Shown: positions 1 to 9,093 of the stretch, one piece after another
How the letters are laid out: each line of letters begins with the position of its first letter
Position numbering within the stretch: the stretch's first letter is position 1
Origin: Methanolinea mesophila
GTDB lineage: Archaea; Halobacteriota; Methanomicrobia; Methanomicrobiales; Methanospirillaceae
Assembly (NCBI RefSeq): GCF_017873855.1
Contig: NZ_JAGGKR010000002.1
Span: forward strand, 218,104-282,103
Reading direction: 5' to 3'
DNA: 64,000 bases
Notes under the pieces: generated by a model
Told to the model about the DNA's origin: nothing
What the model saw: the letters and a program-made list of their open reading frames with translations, nothing else
Databases searched by the model: none
Position numbers and translations under genes: made by a program

Positions 1-566
1 TTCGTCCATTCCCTGCCGTATACGAATCCTTTTCTTATCGCGGGTCCGAGCGCCAGCCCGAAGATTACCGCACCGGCGGTCATCGTCCAGAAGATATTGT
101 TCCCGAAGTAACTGACGAACTTGCTCACGAATGGCCGGCCGAAGAAGAGTGTCCCTGCGGTGGCGAGGAGTGCCATGCAGATAAGGGTGGCCACGAAGGC
201 GACGATCCAGTACATCCCGAGGGCATACGGGCTCATCCGTATCGTGCGACGTTGCATCAGCCGGTGCCAGAGGAGGTAAGAGAGGTACGGATAGATGAAG
301 TTGATGAGAAAGCCGAAGATAGAGAGCGGGGACCAGGAACCGAAGAGATCCCCGGCGACGTTCCCGATCCCGATGCCCCACGCGGCCGCAGGACCCCAGA
401 GAATTCCGAAGACCACCGGGAGTGCCGCTGCCGGCCGGATGGAGATCCCCGCGACGACCAGGGACGCCTGGTTGAACGGGATCAGGAGCATCGCGTAAAG
501 GACGGCAGTCACTGCAATGAATGCAATTCCCCTCCGGTCGGTCCAGACCCCGGCGAGCTCGTGCAT
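1..566 (-). CDS. ECF-type transporter S component-like membrane protein (partial)
   Basis: The gene starts with ATG at 566 and runs off the left edge, so only the first 188 residues are visible. It is strongly hydrophobic, with about five membrane segments. The stretch 'RPAAALPVVFGILWGPAAAW' followed by 'GNVAGDLFG' and 'FGFLINFIYPYLSY' resembles the substrate-binding S subunits of energy-coupling-factor transporters and related QueT-like proteins, which bind a vitamin or similar micronutrient in the membrane and work with an EcfA/EcfT module. No EcfA or EcfT is visible; it could lie outside the window. The substrate cannot be told from sequence. The family call is by pattern recognition only. 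Confidence 0.6.
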   Translation of the reverse strand, partial: MHELAGVWTDRRGIAFIAVTAVLYAMLLIPFNQASLVVAGISIRPAAALPVVFGILWGPAAAWGIGIGNVAGDLFGSWSPLSIFGFLINFIYPYLSYLLWHRLMQRRTIRMSPYALGMYWIVAFVATLICMALLATAGTLFFGRPFVSKFVSYFGNNIFWTMTAGAVIFGLALGPAIRKGFVYGREWT

Positions 567-858
567 GCAATCCTGTCTTGGTGCGTGAGTAAAAAAACAT
601 CCGGGTTTGAAACGACTGTTCCCCATCACCTTCCAGGGACCGGACAATAATTTCGGCACGTTCCACCGTCCGAGAACACTATCACGGACTCTTTCGGGAG
701 ATACGCCAGGCCCTTTCACTTCACGGCAGGAGATGTTCATAAAACGGGTAGTACGGGACGAGACCACAAACGTCTAAAAGGTGGTCAGAAGAAAAATAAT
801 GGAGGACAGCCTTCATCCTCGCGGGCGATCCATCGGGTTTCCGGCACTATGCCCCGAT

Positions 859-1362
859 TTATATTCCCAGCTTCCCGGGCAGTTCCTTTGCCCAGGTCGC
901 GATCGCGTCCCAGTCACGGAAGTCGCCGACCGGAGCCTGTGCCTTTCCGATCATCCACCTCTGCATGAAGGAAAGTTTCTCCGGGTCGACTTTTCCGGCA
1001 AAGATGGTCTCTGCCGCCGGCTTCAACGGGTCCAGGGCGCGATGGAAGATCTCCGTCGCCTTCTCCATCGATGCGGGATTCTTATCCACCGGGGACATTC
1101 CCACGGTAAATGCGGCGACCGGTATCTTCTCCAGGTCATCGAGGTGTTTCCTGATGAATTTCGCCATATCTCCCACGACTTTTCCCATGTAGAGCGGAGC
1201 CCCCATGACGACCGCATTGTATCCTTCCACGGAGGAGACGGCCTTCATTTCTGCTATATCGATACTGTATCCGGCCGATTTCAGTTCTTTTCCAATAGCC
1301 TCTGCGATCTCGGCGGTCGAACCTTTCGGCGACACATATGCGACAAGTATCCGGGCGGACAT
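859..1362 (-). CDS. Flavodoxin-domain protein
   Basis: This 167-residue protein opens with a flavodoxin FMN-phosphate loop ('VAYVSPKGSTAEIAEAIG', about residues 8-25). It continues with 'VVMGAPLYMGK' near residue 55 and ends 'GDFRDWDAIATWAKELPGKL', features of the flavodoxin / HemG-like protoporphyrinogen oxidase group. It should be a soluble FMN electron carrier or small oxidoreductase. A GAGGT Shine-Dalgarno sits about 7 bases before the ATG. A paralogue lies at 19508-20008 with the same start and end motifs. The redox partner is unknown, and there is no operon partner: it stands alone among unrelated genes. Confidence 0.88.
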   Translation of the reverse strand: MSARILVAYVSPKGSTAEIAEAIGKELKSAGYSIDIAEMKAVSSVEGYNAVVMGAPLYMGKVVGDMAKFIRKHLDDLEKIPVAAFTVGMSPVDKNPASMEKATEIFHRALDPLKPAAETIFAGKVDPEKLSFMQRWMIGKAQAPVGDFRDWDAIATWAKELPGKLGI

Positions 1363-1476
1363 GCGTGAACCTCAGCCGCTAATTGAAACGGAACAGAAAT
1401 AAATGATTGTGCGGTGAGGTCTCCCGCAGGTTCCGTCGTCCCGAGACCTGGCCGGTTTCCCCAACGATGAGAAACG

Positions 1477-1923
1477 TCAACCGCTCAGTTTCTGCGACTG
1501 GAACCAGAGGCCACTCAGCCGGTGGGACTCATCGTCCTTCCGAAAGACCAGCCGGACATTCACTCCGTCCTCGCGCTCGAACTTCGCCGGATAGTTCACC
1601 GCGATGTACCCGCCACTCTCGGTAACAACCGGACTTCCCCTGGACACGTAGAGCCCGATCCTGGATACGACGAAATCGCGGTTCTGCTTAAATGCCGCCT
1701 CATCCAGGGCTGCTTTCATTTCCGGACCGAAATCAGCGGAGTACTTCGTATAATTGTCTTCGTTGAACCCCTGCAGCAGGCCGTCTGCAACAGGGTCCGC
1801 ATACACAAGCACGGAGGCCCGTTCCTCATCGGGCACCACGGTGTCCCGGGTCGTACAGCCACAGACGCAAACCCCGGCAATGACCGCCAGCATCGCGATG
1901 ACCTGTATCGGAGTAAGTTTCAT
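1477..1923 (-). CDS. Secreted lipoprotein, DUF3887-like
   Basis: The protein has 148 residues when started at the ATG at 1923. The frame stays open further upstream, but this start puts a signal peptide at the N-terminus: 'MKLTPIQVIAML' and a hydrophobic core ending in a Cys lipobox ('CVCGC'). The mature part (YADPVADGLLQGFNEDNYTKYS..., ending in a beta-rich C-terminus) resembles DUF3887 domains, small alpha/beta folds of unknown role that often sit on lipoproteins. It is probably anchored on the outside of the cell membrane. No strong ribosome-binding site is seen. Function is unknown. Confidence 0.7.
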   Translation of the reverse strand: MKLTPIQVIAMLAVIAGVCVCGCTTRDTVVPDEERASVLVYADPVADGLLQGFNEDNYTKYSADFGPEMKAALDEAAFKQNRDFVVSRIGLYVSRGSPVVTESGGYIAVNYPAKFEREDGVNVRLVFRKDDESHRLSGLWFQSQKLSG

Positions 1924-2159
1924 CGTGATTATTTTAAACCGGCGGATGATGAATATGAGGTCGCGTGAACGGGCAGGAGACACCCCGGGATCACGGGCCG
2001 GAAAAGGACGTTGGTATTCCCCGGATAAACTGACAATGCCTGTGATCCCTGTTTCCAATCTCATTTTGGGGAATGAACGGAGCGGAATCCGTTCGCCCGC
2101 CGACCCGGGGCGATGGCCACCGCGGTCACGGAGGTTTCCTAAATCTATCTCCGGGATCT

Positions 2160-2408
2160 TCAAAACACTGCGTAGATCCACATGCACAGCATTACGAGTG
2201 CCCAGACCGCGACGATCACTACGAACACCCTTGCCCAGAACCTACTGGTCACTACGCCCGTCGGGTCCGGGTCCCTGGGGTGGACCCGGACATCGACATA
2301 GTCCCGCATAAATGGCCGGCCGCACTCGGGGCAGAGCGGATGGAACGCCGGGCTCTTATTTCCGCAGTGAGGACACCTGAAACACCCGTCCGGTTTTGCT
2401 GAATCCAT
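2160..2408 (-). CDS. Zinc-ribbon membrane protein
   Basis: An 82-residue protein starting at the ATG at 2408. The longer open frame upstream has no sensible coding character. Residues 10-32 hold two CxxC knuckles ('CFRCPHCGNKS' and 'CPECG'), a zinc ribbon. Residues 60-80 form one membrane helix ('VFVVIVAVWALVMLCMW'). The order zinc ribbon, short basic linker, C-terminal helix is common in small archaeal membrane proteins of unknown function. It is probably a membrane-anchored cytoplasmic zinc ribbon. No partner gene is evident. Confidence 0.7.
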   Translation of the reverse strand: MDSAKPDGCFRCPHCGNKSPAFHPLCPECGRPFMRDYVDVRVHPRDPDPTGVVTSRFWARVFVVIVAVWALVMLCMWIYAVF

Positions 2409-2670
2409 TCCTGTGCGATTTATGTAAAAAGGCGGCATAAGTGTTTCCCTTCGTGAACCCCCTTGTCCGGGGACCTCCGGAGCCCGCCATAGTGCGCTCT
2501 TCCCTCCCAACATATTATCCGATTTGGTGATTCCGGGATTGTACGGATCTCGTCGAAAAGTAAAATAAAGGGGTTTTCCCCCGGAAGAAATTTCAGTCGA
2601 GGGAGAGGCCATCCTTCCCGAAAGAAAAGTTTAATCCTGCATAGCTCATGCTGTTATCAGAGGTGAGAGA

Positions 2671-3327
2671 GTGGAAGTTCGCACGAAGGAGAAGATTCTT
2701 GCCGCGGGCATCGGGGCCGGGATATTTCTCATTGTCACGACCTGGGCGGTCACCGGCGTTACGTCCGGGCATCCTGCCGGACTGATCACCCTCCTCCTGA
2801 TAGCCGAGATCCTCTTCACCATCGCGTGTATCGCGATATTCCTCAGGGAGGACTTTCGCGGTGCGGCGCTCGCCCCGCCTCTCGCAGCAGGATTCCTGCT
2901 CGCGGTCCTGGTGGTCGGGATAGTGCTCGTCAGCGAAGCGGCAGTGGCCCCCCTCCCCCCGCCACCGGATTCACCGGCATGGAACAGCGGAAACCAGGTC
3001 ATCGCGATGGCCGTCCCGAGCGATGAGATCTCGACGGACTCGCCGGAGGCACGGGAGCTGCTTATCCAGGGGCTGACGACCGCCTCCCGGGACAACCGGT
3101 TCGCCGAGGCCATCCCGTATTACGACCGGGCAATTGCGCTCGATCCGGACTTTTCCGAAGCCTGGATGGCAAAGAGCGTCGCACTCTTCAACCTGGGATA
3201 CTATACGGAAGCTTCCGCATGTGTGGACAGGGCGATCCTTCTCGACCCGGAGAACGAGAGTGCACGATTCCTGAAAGAGCGTATTCTTTCTGCAATGAGC
3301 CGTTCAGGTCAGGCCGGATCGCCGTAG
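2671..3327 (+). CDS. Membrane protein with C-terminal TPR repeats
   Basis: A 218-residue protein with a GTG start at 2671, preceded by GAGGTGAG. Residues 8-95 contain three membrane helices and end in a Pro-rich linker. Residues 125-210 hold about two tetratricopeptide repeats ('AIPYYDRAIALDPDFSEAWM', 'ASACVDRAILLDPENESAR'), which normally serve as a protein-interaction scaffold. The TPR part should project from the membrane. A TATA-like 'AAGTTTAATCC' lies about 40 bases upstream of the start. The partner protein is unknown. Confidence 0.82.
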   Translation: MEVRTKEKILAAGIGAGIFLIVTTWAVTGVTSGHPAGLITLLLIAEILFTIACIAIFLREDFRGAALAPPLAAGFLLAVLVVGIVLVSEAAVAPLPPPPDSPAWNSGNQVIAMAVPSDEISTDSPEARELLIQGLTTASRDNRFAEAIPYYDRAIALDPDFSEAWMAKSVALFNLGYYTEASACVDRAILLDPENESARFLKERILSAMSRSGQAGSP

Positions 3328-3399
3328 CCCCGCAGCCTTGTAAGATGCAGGCCGGAGATCCCGGCAGAATCCCTGGTTTTGTAGATGCAGGTACAAAGT

Positions 3400-3426
3400 C
3401 TCCGCCGGGGAGAAATCCCGGCGGAG
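3400..3426. repeat. Perfect inverted repeat (10-bp stem, 7-base loop)
   Basis: CTCCGCCGGG at 3400-3409 pairs perfectly with CCCGGCGGAG at 3417-3426. It lies 73 bases after the TPR gene and has no T-tract, so it is not a typical archaeal terminator. It could be part of a structured RNA or a processing signal. Confidence 0.6.
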
Positions 3427-3708
3427 GAGTGCGGGACGGATGGCAGGAAGAGCCCCCCGCAAGCGATGGGAGAGTCCGAAAGACTCCTCCTATAGTGTCC
3501 CGATTTCGATACCGGCTTCAAACGATTCGGATCCCGGGGTTTCAGTCGGCTATGTCCTTTCTGGCCCTTTACGTGATGGCGGGGAAACCGGAACGGATAT
3601 GGCCTCTTCCAGGTATCCGTGAGGCCTGGAGACATACTTTTCCGGGCTTGGGTGGCCGGAAGGTATTCCTCCGCACTCACTTCGTCATCCGAACACGATA
3701 GCGACGAT

Positions 3709-3720
3709 GTATTAATATAC
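3709..3720 (+). promoter_or_regulatory. Probable TATA box of the eight-PAS kinase gene
   Basis: GTATTAATATAC stands in otherwise GC-rich DNA 50 bases before the GTG start at 3770, a spacing consistent with an archaeal TATA box and a short leader. Inferred from composition and position only. Confidence 0.45.
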
Positions 3721-3769
3721 CCTATAAGGAATTTCTACAAAGGAAGTCCGCTTCCGGGAAGGTTACATT

Positions 3770-6700
3770 GTGAAGGATACCCCCCGGACGACCCCGGCAG
3801 GAGAAGCTCTCCGGGAAAGTGAAGAACGGTACCGTACGCTCTTCAATTCGATGCTTGAAGGATTTGCCTACTGCAGGATGCTTTTTGATGCGCAGGGCCT
3901 GCCCGAAGACTGGATCTACCTCGATGTAAACCCTGCATTCGAGGAGATCACCGGGTTGAAGGAGATCACCGGAAAGAAGGTCACAGATGCGATCCCCGGT
4001 ATCCGGGAGTCGTCTCCCGAGCTGTTCGAAATCTACGGCAGGGTTGTGAGAACGGGATCACCCGAACAGTTCGAGACATATTTCACCCCCTTCGATAAAT
4101 GGCTGCACATCTCGGTGTACAGTCCGGGGAAGGACCATTTCGTCGCGGTCTTTGAAGATATCACCCGACGGAAACGGGCCGAGGAGGAGATGAGACGCTC
4201 TATCGGACGGTTCAAGACGGTTATGGACAGTATCGATGCACTCGTGTACGTCGCGGATATGGAGACGTACGAAGTCCTCTTTCTCAACAAATACGGCAGG
4301 GATGTGTGGGGCGATATCGAGGGAAAAGTCTGCTGGCGGACGATCCAGGCGGGCCAGAACGGGCCCTGCCCGTTCTGCACAAATGACCAGCTTCTTGACG
4401 CCCGGGGGAAACCGGCCGGCACCCTGGTATGGGAATTCCAGAATACGGTGAACGGGCGCTGGTACGAGTGCAGGGACTCGGCGATCCAGTGGATGGACGG
4501 CCGCCTGGTGCGAATGGAGATCGCGACCGATATTACCGAACGAAAGCGTGCGGAAGACGCACTGAAGGCGAGTGAATACCGGAGTGCGAAACTGCTCGAA
4601 GCCCTCCCGGACATGATGTTTGTCGTCACCCGCAACGGCACGTACCTCGATTTCAATACCCCCGATGTCTCCGAACTTGCGGTCCCCCCGGACCGGATCA
4701 TCGGGACGAATGTCCGCGACTCGGGGTTCGGGGAAGAGACAACGCGTATTATCCTTCGCTATATCGGACTTGCACTCGACACGAAAGAGCTCCAGCGGTT
4801 CGAGTACCCGCTGGTCCTCCCGTGGGGTACCCGTAATTTCGAAGCACGGATTGTGGCACTTTCCGGGAACGAGGCCCTCGGCATCGTAAGGGATATCACC
4901 GAACGAAGGCTTGCAGAAGAGGAGATCAGGGAACGCGAGGAAAAATTCAGGATGATCTTCGAGCATTCCAACGACGCAATCCTTTTTGCCGAAGTTCCCG
5001 TGAAGGGAGTGCTCGGCAATATCATCGATGCGAATGAAGTGGCACTCCGTGAGCTCGGCTACACGAAAGATGAATTCGTGCCGGGCCCTGTTGCGAGGAT
5101 TGTGTCTTCCCGGTTACAGGAAAAACTGCCTCACGCAATATCCGAATTACTCGCGACCGGATACATCACCTTCGAGAGTGAACTGGCCAGGAAAGACGGG
5201 TCGCTTCTCCCGGTCGAGATCAGCGCCCGAGTCGTGACGATCCGGGAGCAGTCGTTCATCGTCGCCATCGCCCGCGATATCACCGAGAGAAAGGTTGCGG
5301 CCCGGGAGATGGAGGAGCATACCCGGTTCCTTGCCACGCTTATGGATACCCTCCCGGTCCCGCTCTTTTATAAGGATATGAACGGGAGATACCTCGGGTG
5401 CAACCCGCCGTTCGAGGAATATATCGGGATACAATGCAGCCAACTGAAGGGAAAGACCGCATACGACATCCAGCCGAAAGATCTTGCGGATACTTACAAC
5501 GAATCGGATCAGCGGTTGTTCGCGAGCCGCACCCGGCAGGTCTACGAGGCCCGGGTAATGTTTGCCGACGGGACCCGGCATGACGTCGTCTTCTACAAGG
5601 CGCCGTTCTTCAATGCCGACGGCTCGCTCGGCGGTCTTATCGGGACTTTTCTCGATATCAGCGAGCGCAAATCGATGGAAAAGGCACTTCGCGAGTCGCG
5701 CCAGATCCTCGAGGCCGTCCTCAATACCATCCCCGCCCGGGTCTTCTGGAAGGATAGAAATCTCGTGTATCTGGGCTGCAATGAACCTTTCGCCCGCGAC
5801 GCCGGGTTCGAAAAACCGGATGACCTCATCGGGAAGACCGATTTCGAGATGGGCTGGAGCGAACAGGCAGAACTCTACCGGGCCGACGACCGTGCGGTGA
5901 TCGAAAGCGGTAAGTCAAAACTGCTCTTCGAAGAGCCGCAGACGACCCCTTCGGGAGCGGTTATCTATCTCCTGTCGAGCAAGGTCCCGTTGAGGGACGC
6001 CCGGGGGGAGATCATCGGCGTGCTGGGGACCTATCTCGACATTACCGATCGCAAGGAGGCAGAGGAAGCGCTTCGCGAAAGCGAGGACCGGTTCAGGGAA
6101 TTGTTCAATTCCATGAGCAGCGGTGTCGTGGTCTATCGCGCGGTGGATGACGGGGCCGATTTCGAGATCGTGGATTTCAACCACGGTGCCGAGATCATCG
6201 AGAAGATTTCGAAACAGGAGGTGATTGGAAAGCGTATCACCGAGACATTCCCCGGCGTAATGGAATTCGGACTTCTGGAGGTCCTTCGAAAGGTCTGGCG
6301 CAGCGGGGAGCCGGAACATTTCCCCCAGTCCCATTATCAGGACAAGAGGATTACCGGGTGGCGTGAAAATTACGTGTACAGACTCCCCTCCGGTGAGATA
6401 ATCGCAATTTACGACGATGTTACCGACAGGAAGGTGGCCGAGGACGCATTGCGGGAGAGTGAGAACAGATACCGGACCCTTTTCGAGGAATCCCCGATCC
6501 CGCTCTGGGAGGATGATTTCTCGCCGGTAAAGGCATGGCTGAAAGGGAAAGTGCAGGGTGGGACTCCGGATATTTCAGCGTACCTGAAGGACCACCCGGA
6601 AGAGGTCGCGAAATGTGCGGGAAAGGTGAACGTGCTCCGTATCAACCGGGCGGCAATGACACTCTTCGGGACGGCATCCTTCGATGAGTTCGGGGAGAAC

Positions 6701-7579
6701 CTCCCCGCGATCTTCCCCCGGGAATCTCACGACGCCTTCCGCGAAGAAATCTCAGCGCTCTGGATGGGCAAACGCGAGTTCGAAGGTGAAGTTCCCCTCC
6801 GGACCCTCCGGGGAGAGGCAAAAGTCGGTATCATGAGGGTGACGGTCGTTCCGGGCCACGAGGAGACCCTCTCCAGGGTGCTCGTCTCGGTGCTCGACAT
6901 TACCCAGCGCAAAAATGCCGAACAGGCCTTGCACCAGGTGAACAAAAAACTCAACATGCTCTCATCCATCACCCGTCACGATATCCTGAACCTGATCATG
7001 GCGATCCGCGGGTACCTCGAACTGTCCGAAGACCTGGTGGAGAGTCCCGAGCTCCGCGGGTACCAGGTAAAAATGAACGAGGCGGTCGACGCGATCCAGC
7101 GTCAGATCGAGTTCACCCGGTTCTACCAGGACATCGGGGTGGAAGAGCCTTTGTGGCAGGACGCGGGTACGTTAGTAAAGAAGGTCGAGTCCCAGATCGA
7201 GATTGGGGGAATAGTCCTTGAGAACGACCTGCCGGGGCTTGAAATCTTCGCGGACCCGCTCATTGAAAAGGTGTTCTATAACCTGGTCGAAAACTCCCTC
7301 CGTCACGGAGGTCACGTGACGAATATCCGGTTCTCCTTTACGGAGAATCCCGGGGGGCTGGTACTTTCTTACCGGGACAACGGGACCGGTATCTCCGCGG
7401 AAGATAAGAAAAAGCTCTTCCAGAGAGGGTTTGGGAAACATACCGGCCTGGGCCTCTTTTTATCCCGGGAGATCCTCTCTATCACCGATATGACCATCCG
7501 GGAGACCGGGGAACCGGGAGAAGGGGTGAACTTTGAGATCTTCGTGCCAAAAGGCAGGTATCGCATCGTACCCGGTTAA
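3770..7579 (+). CDS. Multi-PAS sensor histidine kinase (eight PAS domains)
   Basis: A 1269-residue soluble sensor kinase with no membrane segments. Eight PAS/PAC units follow each other at roughly residues 15-140, 145-265, 270-388, 390-514, 515-640, 642-768, 770-895 and 897-1048. Most end in a 'DITERKxAE' type coiled linker. The kinase core is the methanogen type: the phospho-acceptor box reads 'SSITRHDILNLIMAIRGYLE', then N box 'NLVENSLRHGG', G1 'YRDNGTGIS' and G2 'GFGKHTGLGLFLSREI'. PAS2 carries a 'GPCPFC' CxxC pair that could bind a metal or act as a redox switch. No receiver domain is present, and no separate response regulator is adjacent. The start is GTG after 'GGGAAGG'. The signal sensed is unknown. 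Confidence 0.93.
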   Translation: MKDTPRTTPAGEALRESEERYRTLFNSMLEGFAYCRMLFDAQGLPEDWIYLDVNPAFEEITGLKEITGKKVTDAIPGIRESSPELFEIYGRVVRTGSPEQFETYFTPFDKWLHISVYSPGKDHFVAVFEDITRRKRAEEEMRRSIGRFKTVMDSIDALVYVADMETYEVLFLNKYGRDVWGDIEGKVCWRTIQAGQNGPCPFCTNDQLLDARGKPAGTLVWEFQNTVNGRWYECRDSAIQWMDGRLVRMEIATDITERKRAEDALKASEYRSAKLLEALPDMMFVVTRNGTYLDFNTPDVSELAVPPDRIIGTNVRDSGFGEETTRIILRYIGLALDTKELQRFEYPLVLPWGTRNFEARIVALSGNEALGIVRDITERRLAEEEIREREEKFRMIFEHSNDAILFAEVPVKGVLGNIIDANEVALRELGYTKDEFVPGPVARIVSSRLQEKLPHAISELLATGYITFESELARKDGSLLPVEISARVVTIREQSFIVAIARDITERKVAAREMEEHTRFLATLMDTLPVPLFYKDMNGRYLGCNPPFEEYIGIQCSQLKGKTAYDIQPKDLADTYNESDQRLFASRTRQVYEARVMFADGTRHDVVFYKAPFFNADGSLGGLIGTFLDISERKSMEKALRESRQILEAVLNTIPARVFWKDRNLVYLGCNEPFARDAGFEKPDDLIGKTDFEMGWSEQAELYRADDRAVIESGKSKLLFEEPQTTPSGAVIYLLSSKVPLRDARGEIIGVLGTYLDITDRKEAEEALRESEDRFRELFNSMSSGVVVYRAVDDGADFEIVDFNHGAEIIEKISKQEVIGKRITETFPGVMEFGLLEVLRKVWRSGEPEHFPQSHYQDKRITGWRENYVYRLPSGEIIAIYDDVTDRKVAEDALRESENRYRTLFEESPIPLWEDDFSPVKAWLKGKVQGGTPDISAYLKDHPEEVAKCAGKVNVLRINRAAMTLFGTASFDEFGENLPAIFPRESHDAFREEISALWMGKREFEGEVPLRTLRGEAKVGIMRVTVVPGHEETLSRVLVSVLDITQRKNAEQALHQVNKKLNMLSSITRHDILNLIMAIRGYLELSEDLVESPELRGYQVKMNEAVDAIQRQIEFTRFYQDIGVEEPLWQDAGTLVKKVESQIEIGGIVLENDLPGLEIFADPLIEKVFYNLVENSLRHGGHVTNIRFSFTENPGGLVLSYRDNGTGISAEDKKKLFQRGFGKHTGLGLFLSREILSITDMTIRETGEPGEGVNFEIFVPKGRYRIVPG

Positions 7580-7682
7580 AGCCTGCCGTACACAATGTCG
7601 CATGAACGACGGGGAACCCTTCGCCGGGCGGAAGAGACCGGCCTTCTCCCGGAAAATCCGGATTACCGGAAAAAAGGAGGTC

Positions 7683-8537
7683 CTACTCCACAATCGGGAT
7701 CTGGATCTCCGTTAAAAGTTCTTCTGCGGGCGTCGCATCGGGATCGTTAAGGTAGACCTGCCGGTCCGGACCTTTGATCTCCAGTCCGTGTTCGTTCGCG
7801 AAACGGAACGCGTTCTCAAATGCGACCGAGAACCCGTCGTGCTCGTAGGGTCCCTTATACACGACCGAGACAACTTTTTCGGCCGGGAGCGTCCTCACGG
7901 TATAGGTGGGCTTATCCGAGACAACCGGTCCCTGGACGGGGACCGCCATCTCGATGTCGGCATCGGTCTCTCTGTACTCCCCGTCGTAACACAGGGATAT
8001 GCAGGGCCCGGTGATGGTTACCCCGTTCCTCTGATTGAGCGGGCTGAATATGATGGCGAACAGTGCCGAACCGACCTCGGAGCACACCCCTTCGTAGGTC
8101 CCGGTCTTCCGCCCCGATATCACCCGCAATGCAGGAACATCTTTTATGACTGGCTCTGAAACATTCATGGCAAACAACTCCGAAAAATCCCTCTTTTCAA
8201 GCAGGAGGGACTGGATCTTTTCCAGCCGCCGGATCTCCGCCAGGGTCTCCCGATGACGCAGATTGAGCATTCTCAGAACGGTCTCTTCATCACCGGACTC
8301 GAGTGCAGACAGGACTGCCGAAATATCCGAGAGCCCGAATCCAAGGCTGCACAGCGTTCTGATCTTTAATGCGCAATCGATCTGGCCGATTGAATAGTAG
8401 CGATAACCGGTGATCCGGTCTTTTACCTTCGGGACGAGGATCCCCTTCGTATCGTAGAGTCGGAGCGCTTTTTGAGAGAGGTACGTCAGGCGGGAGAATC
8501 TCCCGATGGTGATCCGATCTGCTGGCATATCCTTCAT
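7683..8537 (-). CDS. MerR-family transcriptional regulator with GyrI-like effector domain
   Basis: A 284-residue regulator. Residues 8-75 are a MerR winged helix ('TIGRFSRLTYLSQKALRLYD', then 'GYRYYSIGQI'), residues 80-115 a dimerisation helix, and residues 125-284 a GyrI-like / SOUL-type effector-binding domain ('ISGRKTGTYEGV', 'VYKGPYEHDGFSVAFENAF', ending 'EIQIPIVE'). This is the BltR/BmrR-like layout, in which a small, often lipophilic or aromatic molecule activates a transporter gene. No transporter is adjacent, so the target is unknown. It converges with the kinase gene before it. Confidence 0.9.
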   Translation of the reverse strand: MKDMPADRITIGRFSRLTYLSQKALRLYDTKGILVPKVKDRITGYRYYSIGQIDCALKIRTLCSLGFGLSDISAVLSALESGDEETVLRMLNLRHRETLAEIRRLEKIQSLLLEKRDFSELFAMNVSEPVIKDVPALRVISGRKTGTYEGVCSEVGSALFAIIFSPLNQRNGVTITGPCISLCYDGEYRETDADIEMAVPVQGPVVSDKPTYTVRTLPAEKVVSVVYKGPYEHDGFSVAFENAFRFANEHGLEIKGPDRQVYLNDPDATPAEELLTEIQIPIVE

Positions 8538-8635
8538 TGAATAGTCCGGACTTGCGTATAGTGGGTAGTTCTCTCCCGCGGGGGAGGGTTTCCCGACCCG
8601 GAATTTCCCCGCGGACAGCCTGAAATTTCCTGCCT

Positions 8636-8908
8636 CTACGATCCCCGGGTCACCGTACCGCCTGCCGACCGGATTGATTCCTCGATCGTTCCGAGCAGGA
8701 CCTCGTCCTTTAGTGCGAAGTCCAGGAAATCATACTTGTTCACCAGGGCGATGGGTTTGAGGATGACCAGGGGCTTCGTACCGCCGGTCTCACCGGTGTA
8801 ATTCATCGGCACCACGGTCATCGTGTCGTCCGCCCATATCGCGATGTTGCCGTTTCCGGCCTCGTCCCAGAGTTTCCTGACAATATCCTGCGTTATCATA
8901 TCCTTCAT
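8636..8908 (-). CDS. Hypothetical protein
   Basis: A 90-residue soluble protein started at the ATG at 8908 ('MKDMITQDIVRKLWDEAG'). This start is chosen because a TATA-like 'GACTATATACTCC' lies about 35-45 bases upstream of it on the minus strand. The longer open frame to 8992 would contain that box. I do not recognise the family. It reads as one compact alpha/beta domain ('TMTVVPMNYTGETGGTKPLV'). It is divergent from the receiver-kinase gene at 9094. Confidence 0.6.
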   Translation of the reverse strand: MKDMITQDIVRKLWDEAGNGNIAIWADDTMTVVPMNYTGETGGTKPLVILKPIALVNKYDFLDFALKDEVLLGTIEESIRSAGGTVTRGS

Positions 8909-9040
8909 TCCTGCTGGTTCAGAACAGGAACATCGGTCCGGGAGTATATAGTCATGATCAAACCGGCCCTCTCCCGGCCATAGGTTCTTCATTCCAGTGA
9001 GATCGCCTGCATGAAATCAAACCGGTGCATTTATCCTTCA

Positions 9041-9052
9041 CGTATTATATTT
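9041..9052 (+). promoter_or_regulatory. Probable TATA box of the receiver-kinase gene
   Basis: CGTATTATATTT lies about 45 bases upstream of the ATG at 9094, the only strongly AT-rich stretch in the spacer between two divergent genes. Confidence 0.45.
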
Positions 9053-9093
9053 AGATTCTAACCAAAAAAATCCCGTTCCGGTGCGGATAAACG

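Larger units (their letters stand above)
3328..3769. other. 442-bp intergenic region with strong hairpins
   Basis: I see no convincing gene here. It holds a perfect 10-bp stem with 7-base loop at 3400-3426 and a second, shorter hairpin at about 3472-3486 (GAGTC-CGAAA-GACTC). An AT-rich TATA-like stretch at 3709-3720 probably drives the kinase gene that starts at 3770. Confidence 0.5.

Noticed and set aside
3309..3680. 123-codon minus-strand frame after the TPR gene
   Set aside because: Basic, low-complexity sequence with no domain; it contains the inverted repeat, which argues against coding.
4058..4966. 302-codon minus-strand frame over the eight-PAS kinase
   Set aside because: Shadow frame caused by high GC content; the sense strand has clear PAS motifs.
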